64,000 nt of DNA, taken from positions 1-64,000 of the forward strand of contig JAZLGC010000060.1 in NCBI GenBank assembly GCA_045616125.1, read 5' to 3'. This DNA is from Treponema_I sp045616125 (GTDB lineage Bacteria; Spirochaetota; Spirochaetia; Treponematales; Treponemataceae). This document shows, piece by piece, positions 55,807-63,883 of the stretch (position 1 is its first letter; each line of letters opens with the position of its first letter). The position numbers and the translations under genes were made by a program. A model generated the notes under the pieces. The model was not told the DNA's origin and did no database searches. It was given only the letters and a program-made list of their open reading frames with translations.

Positions 55807-56532
55807 ATGACACCACACAACAAAGCTGAAACTGGAGAAATAGCAATGACCGTATTGCTTCCTGGAGATCCCCTCCGTGCAAAGTATGTTGCCGATACAT
55901 ACCTTACCGATGTACGTCAGGTAACGGGCGTACGGAACATGCTGGGCTTTACCGGTACCTATCAGGGAAAAGAAGTAACGGTTATGGGAAGCGGCATGGG
56001 TGGACCTAGCTGTGGTATTTACAGTTATGAACTTTTTGCATTCTATGGCGTTGAACGCATTATCCGCATAGGCACCTCAGGAGGCCTTCAGAAAGAGCTT
56101 GAACCGGGAGATCTGGTTTTTGCCTTAACATCATCTACGGACAGCGCCTGGGCCCATCAGTACCATCTGTCAGGAACTTTCAGCCCCTGTGCAGACTGCA
56201 CCATGCTTTCACAAGCATTGGCAAGCGCTGAAAAGCACGGATACCGGTATGCTGCCGGTGGTGTTTTTTCCAGTGACCTGTTCAGTGATTATGATGCCAG
56301 TAACGAAACTACCGGAAAACCAAGCTGGGAACCCTGGGCACGCATGGGTATTCTTGCACAGGACATGGAAACCTATGCCCTGTACAGTACTGCAAACTGG
56401 CTGGGGAAAAAGGCTTTCAGTATCATTACCATGACAGACAGCTGCGTTACCGGTAAATCTCTGGCCGATGATCAGCGGCTTACAGCCCTTACCCCCATGT
56501 TCCAGGTAGCACTGGATATTGCCTGTAACTGA
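55807..56532 (+). CDS. deoD: Purine nucleoside phosphorylase, DeoD type
   Basis: The 241-residue enzyme has the DeoD family phosphate/ribose pocket GSGMGGPSCGIYSYEL (near 60-75), IRIGTSGGLQ, and the base/ribose site QDMETYALYSTAN with MTDS (Asp of the DeoD acid) near 215. It cleaves purine nucleosides with phosphate to base and ribose-1-phosphate. The ATG at 55807 follows GGAG by nine bases. An upstream frame from 55744 starts inside the large hairpin. It sits about 4.6 kb from an NCS2 purine permease on the opposite strand, with which it could share a purine-salvage role. Confidence 0.95.
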   Translation: MTPHNKAETGEIAMTVLLPGDPLRAKYVADTYLTDVRQVTGVRNMLGFTGTYQGKEVTVMGSGMGGPSCGIYSYELFAFYGVERIIRIGTSGGLQKELEPGDLVFALTSSTDSAWAHQYHLSGTFSPCADCTMLSQALASAEKHGYRYAAGGVFSSDLFSDYDASNETTGKPSWEPWARMGILAQDMETYALYSTANWLGKKAFSIITMTDSCVTGKSLADDQRLTALTPMFQVALDIACN

Positions 56533-58611
56533 TTACTTACTAGACGCAACCCAGATACCCTGCCAGTTTTCAAGAACGGCAGGGTTTTCTTTTGCACTTT
56601 CAAGGAGCTGCCTGCACCGTTCTTTATAGAAACGGCTTGGGCTGTCACCGGTTTTTTCCGCGTTATCAGAAAAAGACTTCAAAGCTTTTTCAAGATTTCC
56701 CTGATAAAACAGTTGCAGTGCGTCAGCAAACGCTTCAAGAGCCGGTAATTCGGTGTTCCATCGTTGTGCCGTCATGGGTTCATATACCGTAACCGGCTCT
56801 GTTTTCCCGATTACCAGAACACGGCCAATTTCCCTGAACCGGGCACCTGTTCCAAACTCTTCTGCCATTTCTTTTGTTTCTGCAGTACAAAGAATATGAG
56901 TTCCAAACTGTTTGTTCAAACCTTCAAGACGTGAGCCGGTGTTGACCACATCACCGAACATGGTGTAATTGAAACGGTTCCGTGATCCCATATTACCAAC
57001 AATAGCTTCCCCGGTGTTGATACCGATTCGGGTATACAACGGTTCTGTAACAAAAGCAGATAACTGGTGCTGCATTTCAAAAACCTTCTGCTGACATTTC
57101 AGAGCTGCGGCAACTGCCTTTGAAGCATGGCCTTCAATGGTTGCAGGTGCATTCCAGAAAGCAACAATGGCATCTCCCACATATTTATCAATAGTTCCGC
57201 CTGCTTCCATAATGATGGATGACAGTTCGGTCAGATAGACATTAAGAACCTCTGTCAGCGACTCAGGAGGCAGTTTTTCACCAATAGAAGTAAACCCTTT
57301 AATATCAGAAAAGAAAACTGTTATATTCCGTTTTGCCCCGCCAAGCTGCAGCTGACTGGGATCATCAAGCAGGGTATTGATAACGTCTTTACTGAGATAC
57401 TGGCTGAACGCTGTTTTTATGAATCGTTTCTGGCGACCTTCTGCAATGTAGCTGTAAAAGGTAACGGCTATATAGCCGGTCAGATAGCTGAAAGCCGGGG
57501 CGACAACTGAAACATCATACCCTTTTAGCATAAAGAGCCAGCTTGATGAAAACAGAATTACAGGCCCCAGGATAAAGAATACGGCCCCAAAGACGATGGT
57601 TTTTCCGGTTTCGTTGATATGACTGACACTCAGGGCAAACCATGAAGCAAGTAAGCCACAGAAGATTATAAGAATGAAGGTTACGCTGTCATCCATGGGA
57701 TAAATGAAATCATCAAGCAGGACATTATCAAGGGCAGTAATGGAAACGCCGGATCCCGGGTAAACGGTGCTGATTGGAGTTGTACAGATATCATACAGGC
57801 CAGGGGCATAGTAGATGAAAAAGACATAGCCGTTTTCAAATTCCCAGGAATCGTATACCGGTTCTTCCCCTGCTTCAACTGCATCAATGCTCTCAAGAAT
57901 ATCAATGGCTTTGTACGGGATGTACCGGTCAATGGCACCTTTATACCGGAGAAGAACCTTGCCATCGTTCCGTTTGGGAAGCATTCTGTCCAGTTCTTCC
58001 ACATATTCCCATCCGGCATTTTCTTCTACCAGCAATGCAGCATACGAAAGAGATACAAGTTCACGGGTTGTGCCGTCCTGAGTGGTTCCCGTCTGGGTTA
58101 CGGTTACCCCCCGGATAATACCGTCTGAATCTTTTGTACTGGAACAGTCTGCAACAATGGCTGCGGCTTCAATAAATTGCGGTAACGGTTCAAGTACAGT
58201 GCCATCAGTGCCATTACCGCTCATCTGATCGATAATGGTCATACCATTATTCCTGATGCTCCGGGCAAAAGCTTCATCGTCCTCAGGGCCAAAAACGCTT
58301 GGTTCAGTAAACAGAATATCAAGGACTACGGGACCTGAGCCACCTTCCGTCATGTAATCAACCATGCGGCCAAAAGCTTCCCGTGGCCAGGGCCATCCCC
58401 ACCCATACCGCTCAGAAGCAGCTGTGATACTTTCCTGGTCAATTTCTATAACATAAATATCATCAGCAACTTTTGTGTACGGCGCTGTAGTTCTGATACG
58501 GCTGTCATAAAATTTTCGTTCCAATGACTGGAAAATTCCCGAAAACCACAGAACTGCCACTGCGGCAACAGAAGCAGTTCCAATGAGAAAGGGTATCAGT
58601 TTTCTGTTCAT
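56533..58611 (-). CDS. CHASE2-domain adenylate/guanylate cyclase
   Basis: A 692-residue membrane protein. A first helix (about 5-24), a periplasmic CHASE2 sensor (about 30-300; FYDSRIRTTAP, WPWPREAFGRMVDY) and three helices (about 310-400) precede a class III cyclase domain with SDIKGFTSIGEKL (near 433) and YVGDAIVAFWNAP (near 475). A C-terminal 100 residues resemble a TPR-like helical tail (LQLFYQGNLEKALKSF). It makes cAMP (or cGMP) in response to an extracytoplasmic signal. Its start overlaps the M48 gene's end by 4 bp. It is the last gene of a four-gene operon. Confidence 0.93.
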   Translation of the reverse strand: MNRKLIPFLIGTASVAAVAVLWFSGIFQSLERKFYDSRIRTTAPYTKVADDIYVIEIDQESITAASERYGWGWPWPREAFGRMVDYMTEGGSGPVVLDILFTEPSVFGPEDDEAFARSIRNNGMTIIDQMSGNGTDGTVLEPLPQFIEAAAIVADCSSTKDSDGIIRGVTVTQTGTTQDGTTRELVSLSYAALLVEENAGWEYVEELDRMLPKRNDGKVLLRYKGAIDRYIPYKAIDILESIDAVEAGEEPVYDSWEFENGYVFFIYYAPGLYDICTTPISTVYPGSGVSITALDNVLLDDFIYPMDDSVTFILIIFCGLLASWFALSVSHINETGKTIVFGAVFFILGPVILFSSSWLFMLKGYDVSVVAPAFSYLTGYIAVTFYSYIAEGRQKRFIKTAFSQYLSKDVINTLLDDPSQLQLGGAKRNITVFFSDIKGFTSIGEKLPPESLTEVLNVYLTELSSIIMEAGGTIDKYVGDAIVAFWNAPATIEGHASKAVAAALKCQQKVFEMQHQLSAFVTEPLYTRIGINTGEAIVGNMGSRNRFNYTMFGDVVNTGSRLEGLNKQFGTHILCTAETKEMAEEFGTGARFREIGRVLVIGKTEPVTVYEPMTAQRWNTELPALEAFADALQLFYQGNLEKALKSFSDNAEKTGDSPSRFYKERCRQLLESAKENPAVLENWQGIWVASSK

Positions 58612-59573
58612 TGTCCGTTAAAAATGATCATGTGCTGCTGAAACCGCTGGGTACGTGCAGAATCAGTAGAATACGGATTCATCTTTTTTAACGTGGTCCG
58701 ACATTCCTTTATACGGTCTGAAGCTTCAGGATGAGTTTTCCCAAAACCGGATTTTGTATTTCGACTGGGGGTATTAATCAGCTCCAGCATGGAAATCATT
58801 TCTTTTGCGTTATAACCGGTGCTGTGAAGAAGAATCAAAGCGTGGTTATCGGCGTCATATTCGGCATCCTGACTGTAACCACTGTTGACCAGCGTATCAG
58901 TATACACATCAATACAATCACTGTACGCATTAATGGTTCGGGCAGTTTCTTCACCTTTGCCGCCGTCTATTTCCTTATATACAACAAAACCTGCTTTGCT
59001 GACACTTTTAATGGCATCCCAGGTACGGCTGTTCTGGATTGCTCCAAGACCATGCCGTAACTGGACATGGGAAATTTCGTGGGCAAGAACAGCAGCAAGC
59101 TGGTCTTCATTTTCCATAAGTTTGATAAAACCGCTGGTTACAAATATATGACCGCCGGATGTAGCAAAAGCGTTTATTTCATCACTTTCAAGTACGGCAA
59201 CATAGTATCCCTTGTATGGTTGGGGAGCTGATCCACTGTTAAAGGCAATACCGTTAGCAAGTGTTGTAAGATACCGGTTCATGTCAGGACAGTCAGCCAG
59301 TTTGTAATAACTGAGAATTGAACCTGCAACACCGCGGCCAATATAGTATTCGTTTTCCGGAGAGAACTCTTCAACTGCATTACCTACTGAGCGGACAGAA
59401 TCTGCAATAAGGGCAGTCATTGGAGACACTTCCTTGATAATCGGGCTATCTGCAACAACTTCTGCAATAAGTTTTACAGTCTCACAGGACGTAAGAAACA
59501 GCAATGACGAGCTGATAACACTTACAAAGAATATGTTCAATGCTTTTCTGTTGCTTTTTTTTGTGGTCATCAT
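58608..59573 (-). CDS. M48 family zinc metalloprotease, lipoprotein
   Basis: From ATG 59573 the product is 321 residues. A lipobox FLTSC (about 26-30) makes it a membrane-anchored, probably periplasmic, lipoprotein. The M48 zinc motif HEISH (near 165) is followed by the third ligand region (DAEYDADNHALILLHSTGY). Relatives such as BepA or LoiP repair or degrade outer-membrane proteins. An earlier in-frame GTG at 59582 overlaps the GGAGGG ribosome site and is less likely. The gene starts next to the SH3 gene's stop and is coupled to the cyclase gene. Together they suggest envelope-quality sensing tied to cyclic nucleotide signalling. Confidence 0.9.
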   Translation of the reverse strand: MMTTKKSNRKALNIFFVSVISSSLLFLTSCETVKLIAEVVADSPIIKEVSPMTALIADSVRSVGNAVEEFSPENEYYIGRGVAGSILSYYKLADCPDMNRYLTTLANGIAFNSGSAPQPYKGYYVAVLESDEINAFATSGGHIFVTSGFIKLMENEDQLAAVLAHEISHVQLRHGLGAIQNSRTWDAIKSVSKAGFVVYKEIDGGKGEETARTINAYSDCIDVYTDTLVNSGYSQDAEYDADNHALILLHSTGYNAKEMISMLELINTPSRNTKSGFGKTHPEASDRIKECRTTLKKMNPYSTDSARTQRFQQHMIIFNGQ

Positions 59574-59574
59574 A

Positions 59575-60048
59575 TCAGTCACCCTCCAGAAGGTTTCCTT
59601 CCTGCAGGAAAATCAGAACTTCATAGTCTGAAACCGAAAGAGCTTCTACTGCTGCCAGTGCTTCGTAATTACCATCACCAGACTGAGAATACAAATCTTC
59701 TACTTCCTGACTGAAACCTTTACCGGCAAGAGCAATTTCATCTGCATCTGCGCTGGCTACACGGCCAACCACAATCTTCTTTTTGGTGACCATGCTGACA
59801 GAAATCCAACCGGTATCTCCCGTCAGTTCATTGAAAACCTGGTACCACTCTCCATCGTCGCCCAAAACTTTCAGAGATTCACCATAGTCAACAGTACACA
59901 GTTCCTTTCCAAACCGGGAGGGTTTTTCCTTAAGGACACCGTTTTCTACAGAAACATACACAGTCTGAGGTCTCTTTTCCCGTCCGGCAGCAAAAACTGA
60001 AACACAGACACAAAAGGCCATAAGAAACAGAAGAATTCGTTTTTTCAT
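59575..60048 (-). CDS. Exported bacterial SH3-domain protein
   Basis: A 157-residue protein with a signal peptide (MKKRILLFLMAFCVCVSVFA). A bacterial SH3 domain spans about 28-95 (VSVENGVLKEKPSRFGKEL, GESLKVLGDDGEWYQV, GDTGWISVSMV). The remaining 60 residues are helical and acidic. Such domains bind peptidoglycan or partner proteins in the periplasm. It overlaps the dehydrogenase gene by 4 bp and the protease gene begins next to its end, so all are one transcript. It could deliver the M48 protease to the wall or act as the ligand of the cyclase sensor. Both are guesses from order alone. Confidence 0.85.
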   Translation of the reverse strand: MKKRILLFLMAFCVCVSVFAAGREKRPQTVYVSVENGVLKEKPSRFGKELCTVDYGESLKVLGDDGEWYQVFNELTGDTGWISVSMVTKKKIVVGRVASADADEIALAGKGFSQEVEDLYSQSGDGNYEALAAVEALSVSDYEVLIFLQEGNLLEGD

Positions 60049-60977
60049 TTGTAGAAGTCCACCACCTGCTGGTAAATTGTTTTTATAAGACGGGTTCGTG
60101 CTTCAACACTGGCCCAGGCAATATGCGGAGTAATAATCAGTTTATTGCTGTCCTTTATACGAACCAGCGGATTATCAGCAGACATTGGTTCTACACAAAG
60201 AACATCAAGGCCGGCGCCGGTAATCTCACCTGATTCCAGCGCATGGGCAAGATCTGCTTCAACCACAATAGGGCCACGGCCAACATTGATGAAATATGCA
60301 GTATTCTTCATTTTCTTGAAGGCGGCTGCATTCATAAGTCCCTGGGTTTCGACAGTAAGGGGCGCATGTACGGAAACAATATCTGATTGAGACAGAAGTT
60401 CATCAAAAGAGACACGTTTCCAGTCAGGCTGATTGTTTTTACCGCTGGTTGAATAATAGATGACATTGCAGCCAAAGCATTCAGCAATCTGTGCAACACG
60501 CTGGCCGATATTTCCCATACCGATGATTCCCCAGGTTTTTCCGGAAAGCTCATGGAACACGTTGCTGAAATGGGTAAATACTTTGTCCCCTACGTATTTT
60601 TCGGATTTTACGTATTCATCGTAGTATGCCATGTGCTCCAGAAGATAGAACAGAAGGCTGAACGTATGCTGGGCAACAGTTTCTGTTGAATACCCTGCAA
60701 CATTGCGCCATGCAATGCCCTTTTTATCCAGGTATTCTTTATCAAGATTATTGGTTCCGGTTGCAGTAACACAAACAAGCTTCAGATGCTCGGCTTTGCC
60801 AATGGTTGCTTCGTTAATTGAAACTTTGTTCAGAATAACAACATCTGCATCTTTTGTGCGTTCCAGGGTTTCTTCCGGGCTGGAAAAATCATATTTAGTT
60901 ACAGTGCCCAGAGTATCAAATGGTGTTAAATCGATATCTGTACCGATCGATTTTGCGTCAAGAAAAACTATATTCAT
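60045..60977 (-). CDS. D-2-hydroxyacid dehydrogenase (NAD-dependent)
   Basis: From ATG 60977 the product is 310 residues. It has the nucleotide motif GMGNIGQRVAQIA (near 150-162) and the catalytic triad Arg (SVHAPLTVETQGLM region), Glu (CVEPM) and His (ITPHIAWAS). It is close in layout to glycerate/hydroxypyruvate reductases. It reduces 2-keto acids with NAD(P)H. A longer frame from 61115 runs into repeat sequence and is rejected. TACTAT (60985-60990, minus) ends 7 nt before the ATG. It is the first gene of the coupled four-gene operon, an odd metabolic head for an envelope and signalling set. Confidence 0.92.
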   Translation of the reverse strand: MNIVFLDAKSIGTDIDLTPFDTLGTVTKYDFSSPEETLERTKDADVVILNKVSINEATIGKAEHLKLVCVTATGTNNLDKEYLDKKGIAWRNVAGYSTETVAQHTFSLLFYLLEHMAYYDEYVKSEKYVGDKVFTHFSNVFHELSGKTWGIIGMGNIGQRVAQIAECFGCNVIYYSTSGKNNQPDWKRVSFDELLSQSDIVSVHAPLTVETQGLMNAAAFKKMKNTAYFINVGRGPIVVEADLAHALESGEITGAGLDVLCVEPMSADNPLVRIKDSNKLIITPHIAWASVEARTRLIKTIYQQVVDFYK

Positions 60978-60984
60978 GACAAAT

Positions 60985-60990
60985 ATAGTA
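60985..60990 (-). promoter_or_regulatory. -10 box of the dehydrogenase operon
   Basis: TACTAT on the minus strand ends 7 nt before the ATG at 60977. TTGTTT lies 18 bp further upstream. There is no Shine-Dalgarno, so a leaderless start is likely. Confidence 0.45.
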
Positions 60991-61059
60991 GCGCAAAAAG
61001 CAGGGAAAAAACAACGGTGAGATGCCGAATCAAATTCAGATGGACAAGGCGGAAACCAG

Positions 61060-61120
61060 GTCATTTCGAACTTGATTCGGAATCTGTTACCAAGATGCTG
61101 AATCAAGTTCAGCATGACAA
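61060..61120. repeat. Palindromic intergenic repeats between the dehydrogenase and permease genes
   Basis: GTCATTTCGAACTTGATTCGGAAT and, 25 bp later, ATGCTGAA-TCAAG-TTCAGCAT (61095-61115, 8-bp perfect stem) belong to the family at 18090-18190. The second may also end the purine permease transcript, whose stop is at 61143. Confidence 0.7.
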
Positions 61121-61142
61121 TGATTAGTAGTAGTGCTACAGA

Positions 61143-62447
61143 TTATTTGATTGCTTCAAAAATGATATCTGCAATAAAGATTACTGCAAGAATCCAGGTA
61201 GCAACCGGAATATCCTTGAATTTCTTTCCTGCACATTTAGCAATTACGTAAGCAATCATACCGAATGCGATACCTTTGGAAATTGAGTAGGCAAATGGCA
61301 TTACGATGATGGTAATGAATGCTGGAACACCTTCGGTTGGATCTTTGAAGTCAATGTCTACAACCTGCTGCATCATGAGGAAGCCTACAAAAATGAGGGC
61401 TGGAGCAGTAGCTGCACTTGGAATCAGAGCAAACAGAGGGGTCATGAACAGAGCCAGCAGGAACAGAACGCCGGTAGTTACTGAAGTAAGACCGGTGCGT
61501 CCACCAGCTGCAACACCTGAAGATGATTCAACAAATGAGGTAACGGTTGAAGTACCAACACAAGCACCAACAACAGTACCGATTGAGTCTGCCATAAGAG
61601 CCTGTTTTGCACGTGGAATGTTGCCGTCTTTGTCTACCAGACCAGCCTGCTGGGTTACACCCATCAGAGTACCGATGGTATCAAACAGGTCAGTAAACAG
61701 GAAGGTGAACATGATTACAAAGAATTTAACGGTAAGTACACTGCCCCACTCAAATGCGAACAGGTGTGGAGCTTCCGGCAGAGAGAATGGTTTCCAGCCG
61801 GCTGGTACAGTAGTAACACCAAAAGGAATACCGATGATGGTAGTGATGATGATGGCAATGAGGATAGCGCCCGGTACTTTCAGGATGTAAAGTACGATGG
61901 TCAGAATGAGACCGATGATACATACGATTGCAGCTGCGCTTTTCATATTCAGGTTAACGAAACCGATGATGGTACCAGTATCAGATGCAACGATACCAGC
62001 GTTAGCCAGACCAATCAGAGCGATGAACAGACCAATACCAACAGCTACAGCTTTTTTCATGCCTGCAGGAATGGCGTTGATGATTTTTTCGCGGATACCC
62101 AGTACAGAAAGCAGAATGAATACGATACCTTCACAGAATACTGCGGTCAGTGCAAGCTGCCATGAACAGCCCATACCGAAACATACAGTGTAGGTGAAGA
62201 ATGCATTCAGACCCATACCTGGTGCCAGAGCAATAGGAAGGTTTGCCCAGAATGCCATTACCAGAGTTGCAACGGCAGAAGCAATTGCAGTAGCGGTAAA
62301 TACAGGACCGAATCCCATACCGGTTTCGCCCAACATTCCTGGGTTTACAGCCAGAATGTAAGCCATTGCAAGGAAGGTAGTAATACCGGCAACAATTTCG
62401 CGGCTGACGGTAGAACCATGTTCCTTAATTTTGAAGAACTTTTCCAT
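61143..62447 (-). CDS. NCS2-family purine permease (AzgA/AdeP-like)
   Basis: A 434-residue protein with about twelve to fourteen membrane segments. It carries the AzgA-type pattern GLNAFFTYTVCFGMGCSWQ and later DLFDTIGTLMGVTQQAG (about 245-265). The two-helix-break signatures GIPFGVTTVPAG and a GGRTG segment are also present. It imports adenine, guanine or hypoxanthine with protons. Two adjacent ATGs (62450 and 62447) follow AAGGAG. The second has better spacing. The nearby deoD gene would break nucleosides to bases, so purine salvage is the likely role. Confidence 0.93.
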   Translation of the reverse strand: MEKFFKIKEHGSTVSREIVAGITTFLAMAYILAVNPGMLGETGMGFGPVFTATAIASAVATLVMAFWANLPIALAPGMGLNAFFTYTVCFGMGCSWQLALTAVFCEGIVFILLSVLGIREKIINAIPAGMKKAVAVGIGLFIALIGLANAGIVASDTGTIIGFVNLNMKSAAAIVCIIGLILTIVLYILKVPGAILIAIIITTIIGIPFGVTTVPAGWKPFSLPEAPHLFAFEWGSVLTVKFFVIMFTFLFTDLFDTIGTLMGVTQQAGLVDKDGNIPRAKQALMADSIGTVVGACVGTSTVTSFVESSSGVAAGGRTGLTSVTTGVLFLLALFMTPLFALIPSAATAPALIFVGFLMMQQVVDIDFKDPTEGVPAFITIIVMPFAYSISKGIAFGMIAYVIAKCAGKKFKDIPVATWILAVIFIADIIFEAIK

Positions 62448-62481
62448 CATAGTCTCCTTAATGAGTTTTAGACGCATTATT

Positions 62482-62889
62482 CTACTGCCTTACATAATAA
62501 TTTGCAAATATACCGGCAGGATCCTGCCACACAGAAGAATCGCTGTACTGTACTTCTTTTACGAAAAATTTTCCCGGTTCAAGACTGGTATCTTCAATCG
62601 GAAACTTGAGAGTAACTTCTGTCTGTGCCGGTATGGGCTCAGAAAAGCTGCCCCGTACCGGTACATATTCGCTATTACGCCAGCAGTATCCTTCAACTTT
62701 TACACTGGATATATCACGATAACCAACATTACAGAAACTGAACAGCATACATCCTGATTCACTGTCAAACTGCGGTCTTCCCATAACAAAATCAGGCTGA
62801 TTCTCCTGTTCCAGATAACTGCAGGACGTGACCATCATTACTACAACAGCCATCACCAATCCTGACATCAACATCTTTTTATCTTTCAT
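62482..62889 (-). CDS. Small lipoprotein of unknown function
   Basis: From ATG 62889 the product is 135 residues with a lipobox VVMMVTSC near 13-20. The rest is a compact beta-rich domain (FCNVGYRDISSVKVEGYCWR, then VTLKFPIEDTSLEPGKFFVK), like an immunoglobulin-like fold. I do not recognise the family. AGAGGAG lies seven bases upstream of this ATG; the ATG at 62895 is too close to it. It is 46 nt downstream of the 204-residue membrane protein and probably belongs to the pseudopilin cluster's transcript, which would make it a secretion-associated lipoprotein. Confidence 0.75.
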   Translation of the reverse strand: MKDKKMLMSGLVMAVVVMMVTSCSYLEQENQPDFVMGRPQFDSESGCMLFSFCNVGYRDISSVKVEGYCWRNSEYVPVRGSFSEPIPAQTEVTLKFPIEDTSLEPGKFFVKEVQYSDSSVWQDPAGIFANYYVRQ

Positions 62890-62935
62890 CTTCATACTCC
62901 TCTTTAACGTTTCTGTGGCAGCAGTCGCACACATC

Positions 62936-63550
62936 CTACATTTTCATCGTCTGCAGCTTACCCTCAGAAGTCCGGTAAAATACGGTTTTGCTGCCGTCCT
63001 GTTCAAAAATGGTACCGACTACAGTACTATCAGCCGGCATCAACAGGGGCGTTTCAGGTGCATCCGTAACCTCCTCGATAACTTCCATTTCCACCGGTTC
63101 ATCCACCATCATCTCATCTTCTTCTACATCAACTTCCAGCACCAGATCTGCTCCTTCTTCAATACCGGGCCGTCCTGACATACAAGCTGCCAGTACTGCT
63201 GCGCTGCTAAAAGCACAGACTACCGCCAATCCTGCATTACAATTCCGGTGAATCTGTGTTACCGGACCTTTACGGAAAACCCGATGCCGGTACGGTTTTC
63301 GTACCCACAGTGATCCACCATGCTTTTTTTCTGCCAGAACTTTCAGCAGCGCGGCATCATGCATTACTGTCACTACAGCATAGGTACCTTTTCCAAACCC
63401 CTTCAGGACAATATCCGCCTTACATGATTCTTCCAGACAAGGATGCAGCTTCCCCGTCTGCCTGAGTACATAATCTGCCGCCCGTGAGAGGGAAAGTCCT
63501 GCAGGAACGGCAATCCGATAGGTTTCATACCTTTCATCTGGAATCGTCAT
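62936..63550 (-). CDS. Single-pass membrane protein of the pseudopilin cluster, unknown function
   Basis: From ATG 63550 (GGAGG nine bases upstream) the product is 204 residues. It has an N-terminal globular part (about 1-95; GLSLSRAADYVLRQTGKLHP), a membrane helix (about 107-128; NAGLAVVCAFSSAAVLAA), an acidic linker (DVEEDEMMVDEPVEMEVIEE) and a C-terminal domain (GTIFEQDGSKTVFYRTSEGK). The layout (cytosolic domain, helix, acidic linker, exterior domain) recalls assembly proteins of type II secretion or type IV pili such as GspC/PilP, but I cannot assign a family. It overlaps the preceding small pseudopilin-like gene. Confidence 0.65.
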   Translation of the reverse strand: MTIPDERYETYRIAVPAGLSLSRAADYVLRQTGKLHPCLEESCKADIVLKGFGKGTYAVVTVMHDAALLKVLAEKKHGGSLWVRKPYRHRVFRKGPVTQIHRNCNAGLAVVCAFSSAAVLAACMSGRPGIEEGADLVLEVDVEEDEMMVDEPVEMEVIEEVTDAPETPLLMPADSTVVGTIFEQDGSKTVFYRTSEGKLQTMKM

Positions 63551-63725
63551 TACCTGCCTCCACTGACATACTGGAATTGATACGGGTGCTTCGGCTTTCA
63601 ATCAGTTCTGTCCGCTTCTGCTCAAGCAACTGATTTCTGCTGACATACGAAACATACAGAGGAACAGCTGCCATCAGCAGAACAGCTGTTATGACAAGGG
63701 CCATCAACGTTTCCATAAGATTCAT
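63534..63725 (-). CDS. Very short pseudopilin-like protein without leader peptide
   Basis: A 63-residue protein MNLMETLMALVITAVLLMAA and so on. The start matches the mature end of type IV pilin-like proteins (N/F-x-L-x-E-x-L-xxLVI), with Glu5 in place, but with no leader before it and no globular domain. The GTG at 63728 would add one residue only. The start codon overlaps the previous gene's stop (TGATG) and GGAGG lies seven bases upstream. Only the hydrophobic assembly helix remains, so it may be a minor tip subunit or a regulator of pseudopilus growth. Confidence 0.65.
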   Translation of the reverse strand: MNLMETLMALVITAVLLMAAVPLYVSYVSRNQLLEQKRTELIESRSTRINSSMSVEAGNDDSR

Positions 63726-63883
63726 CACTGCACCTCCTCAATCTGCCGTTCAACTGTCTGCAACTGGTAATCTGTAACATACAGCCCCGCAAGAAGCACC
63801 GTAACCAAAATCATCAGCATGAACACAGAAGAAAGCAGCAGGTATCCGCCATCCCTATTTCCATGAAACAATATCTTCTTCAT
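63725..63883 (-). CDS. Very short pilin/GspK-like membrane protein
   Basis: A 52-residue protein from ATG 63883 (GGAGGAG six bases upstream). A short basic start MKKILFHGNRDG is followed by a hydrophobic helix GYLLLSSVFMLMILVTVLLAG and a polar tail. The GG/Tyr junction before the helix resembles a prepilin peptidase site, but the usual Glu at position five is Ser. It overlaps the end of the major pseudopilin gene and the start of the next gene, so all are coupled. I could not match it to a named subunit. Confidence 0.6.
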   Translation of the reverse strand: MKKILFHGNRDGGYLLLSSVFMLMILVTVLLAGLYVTDYQLQTVERQIEEVQ

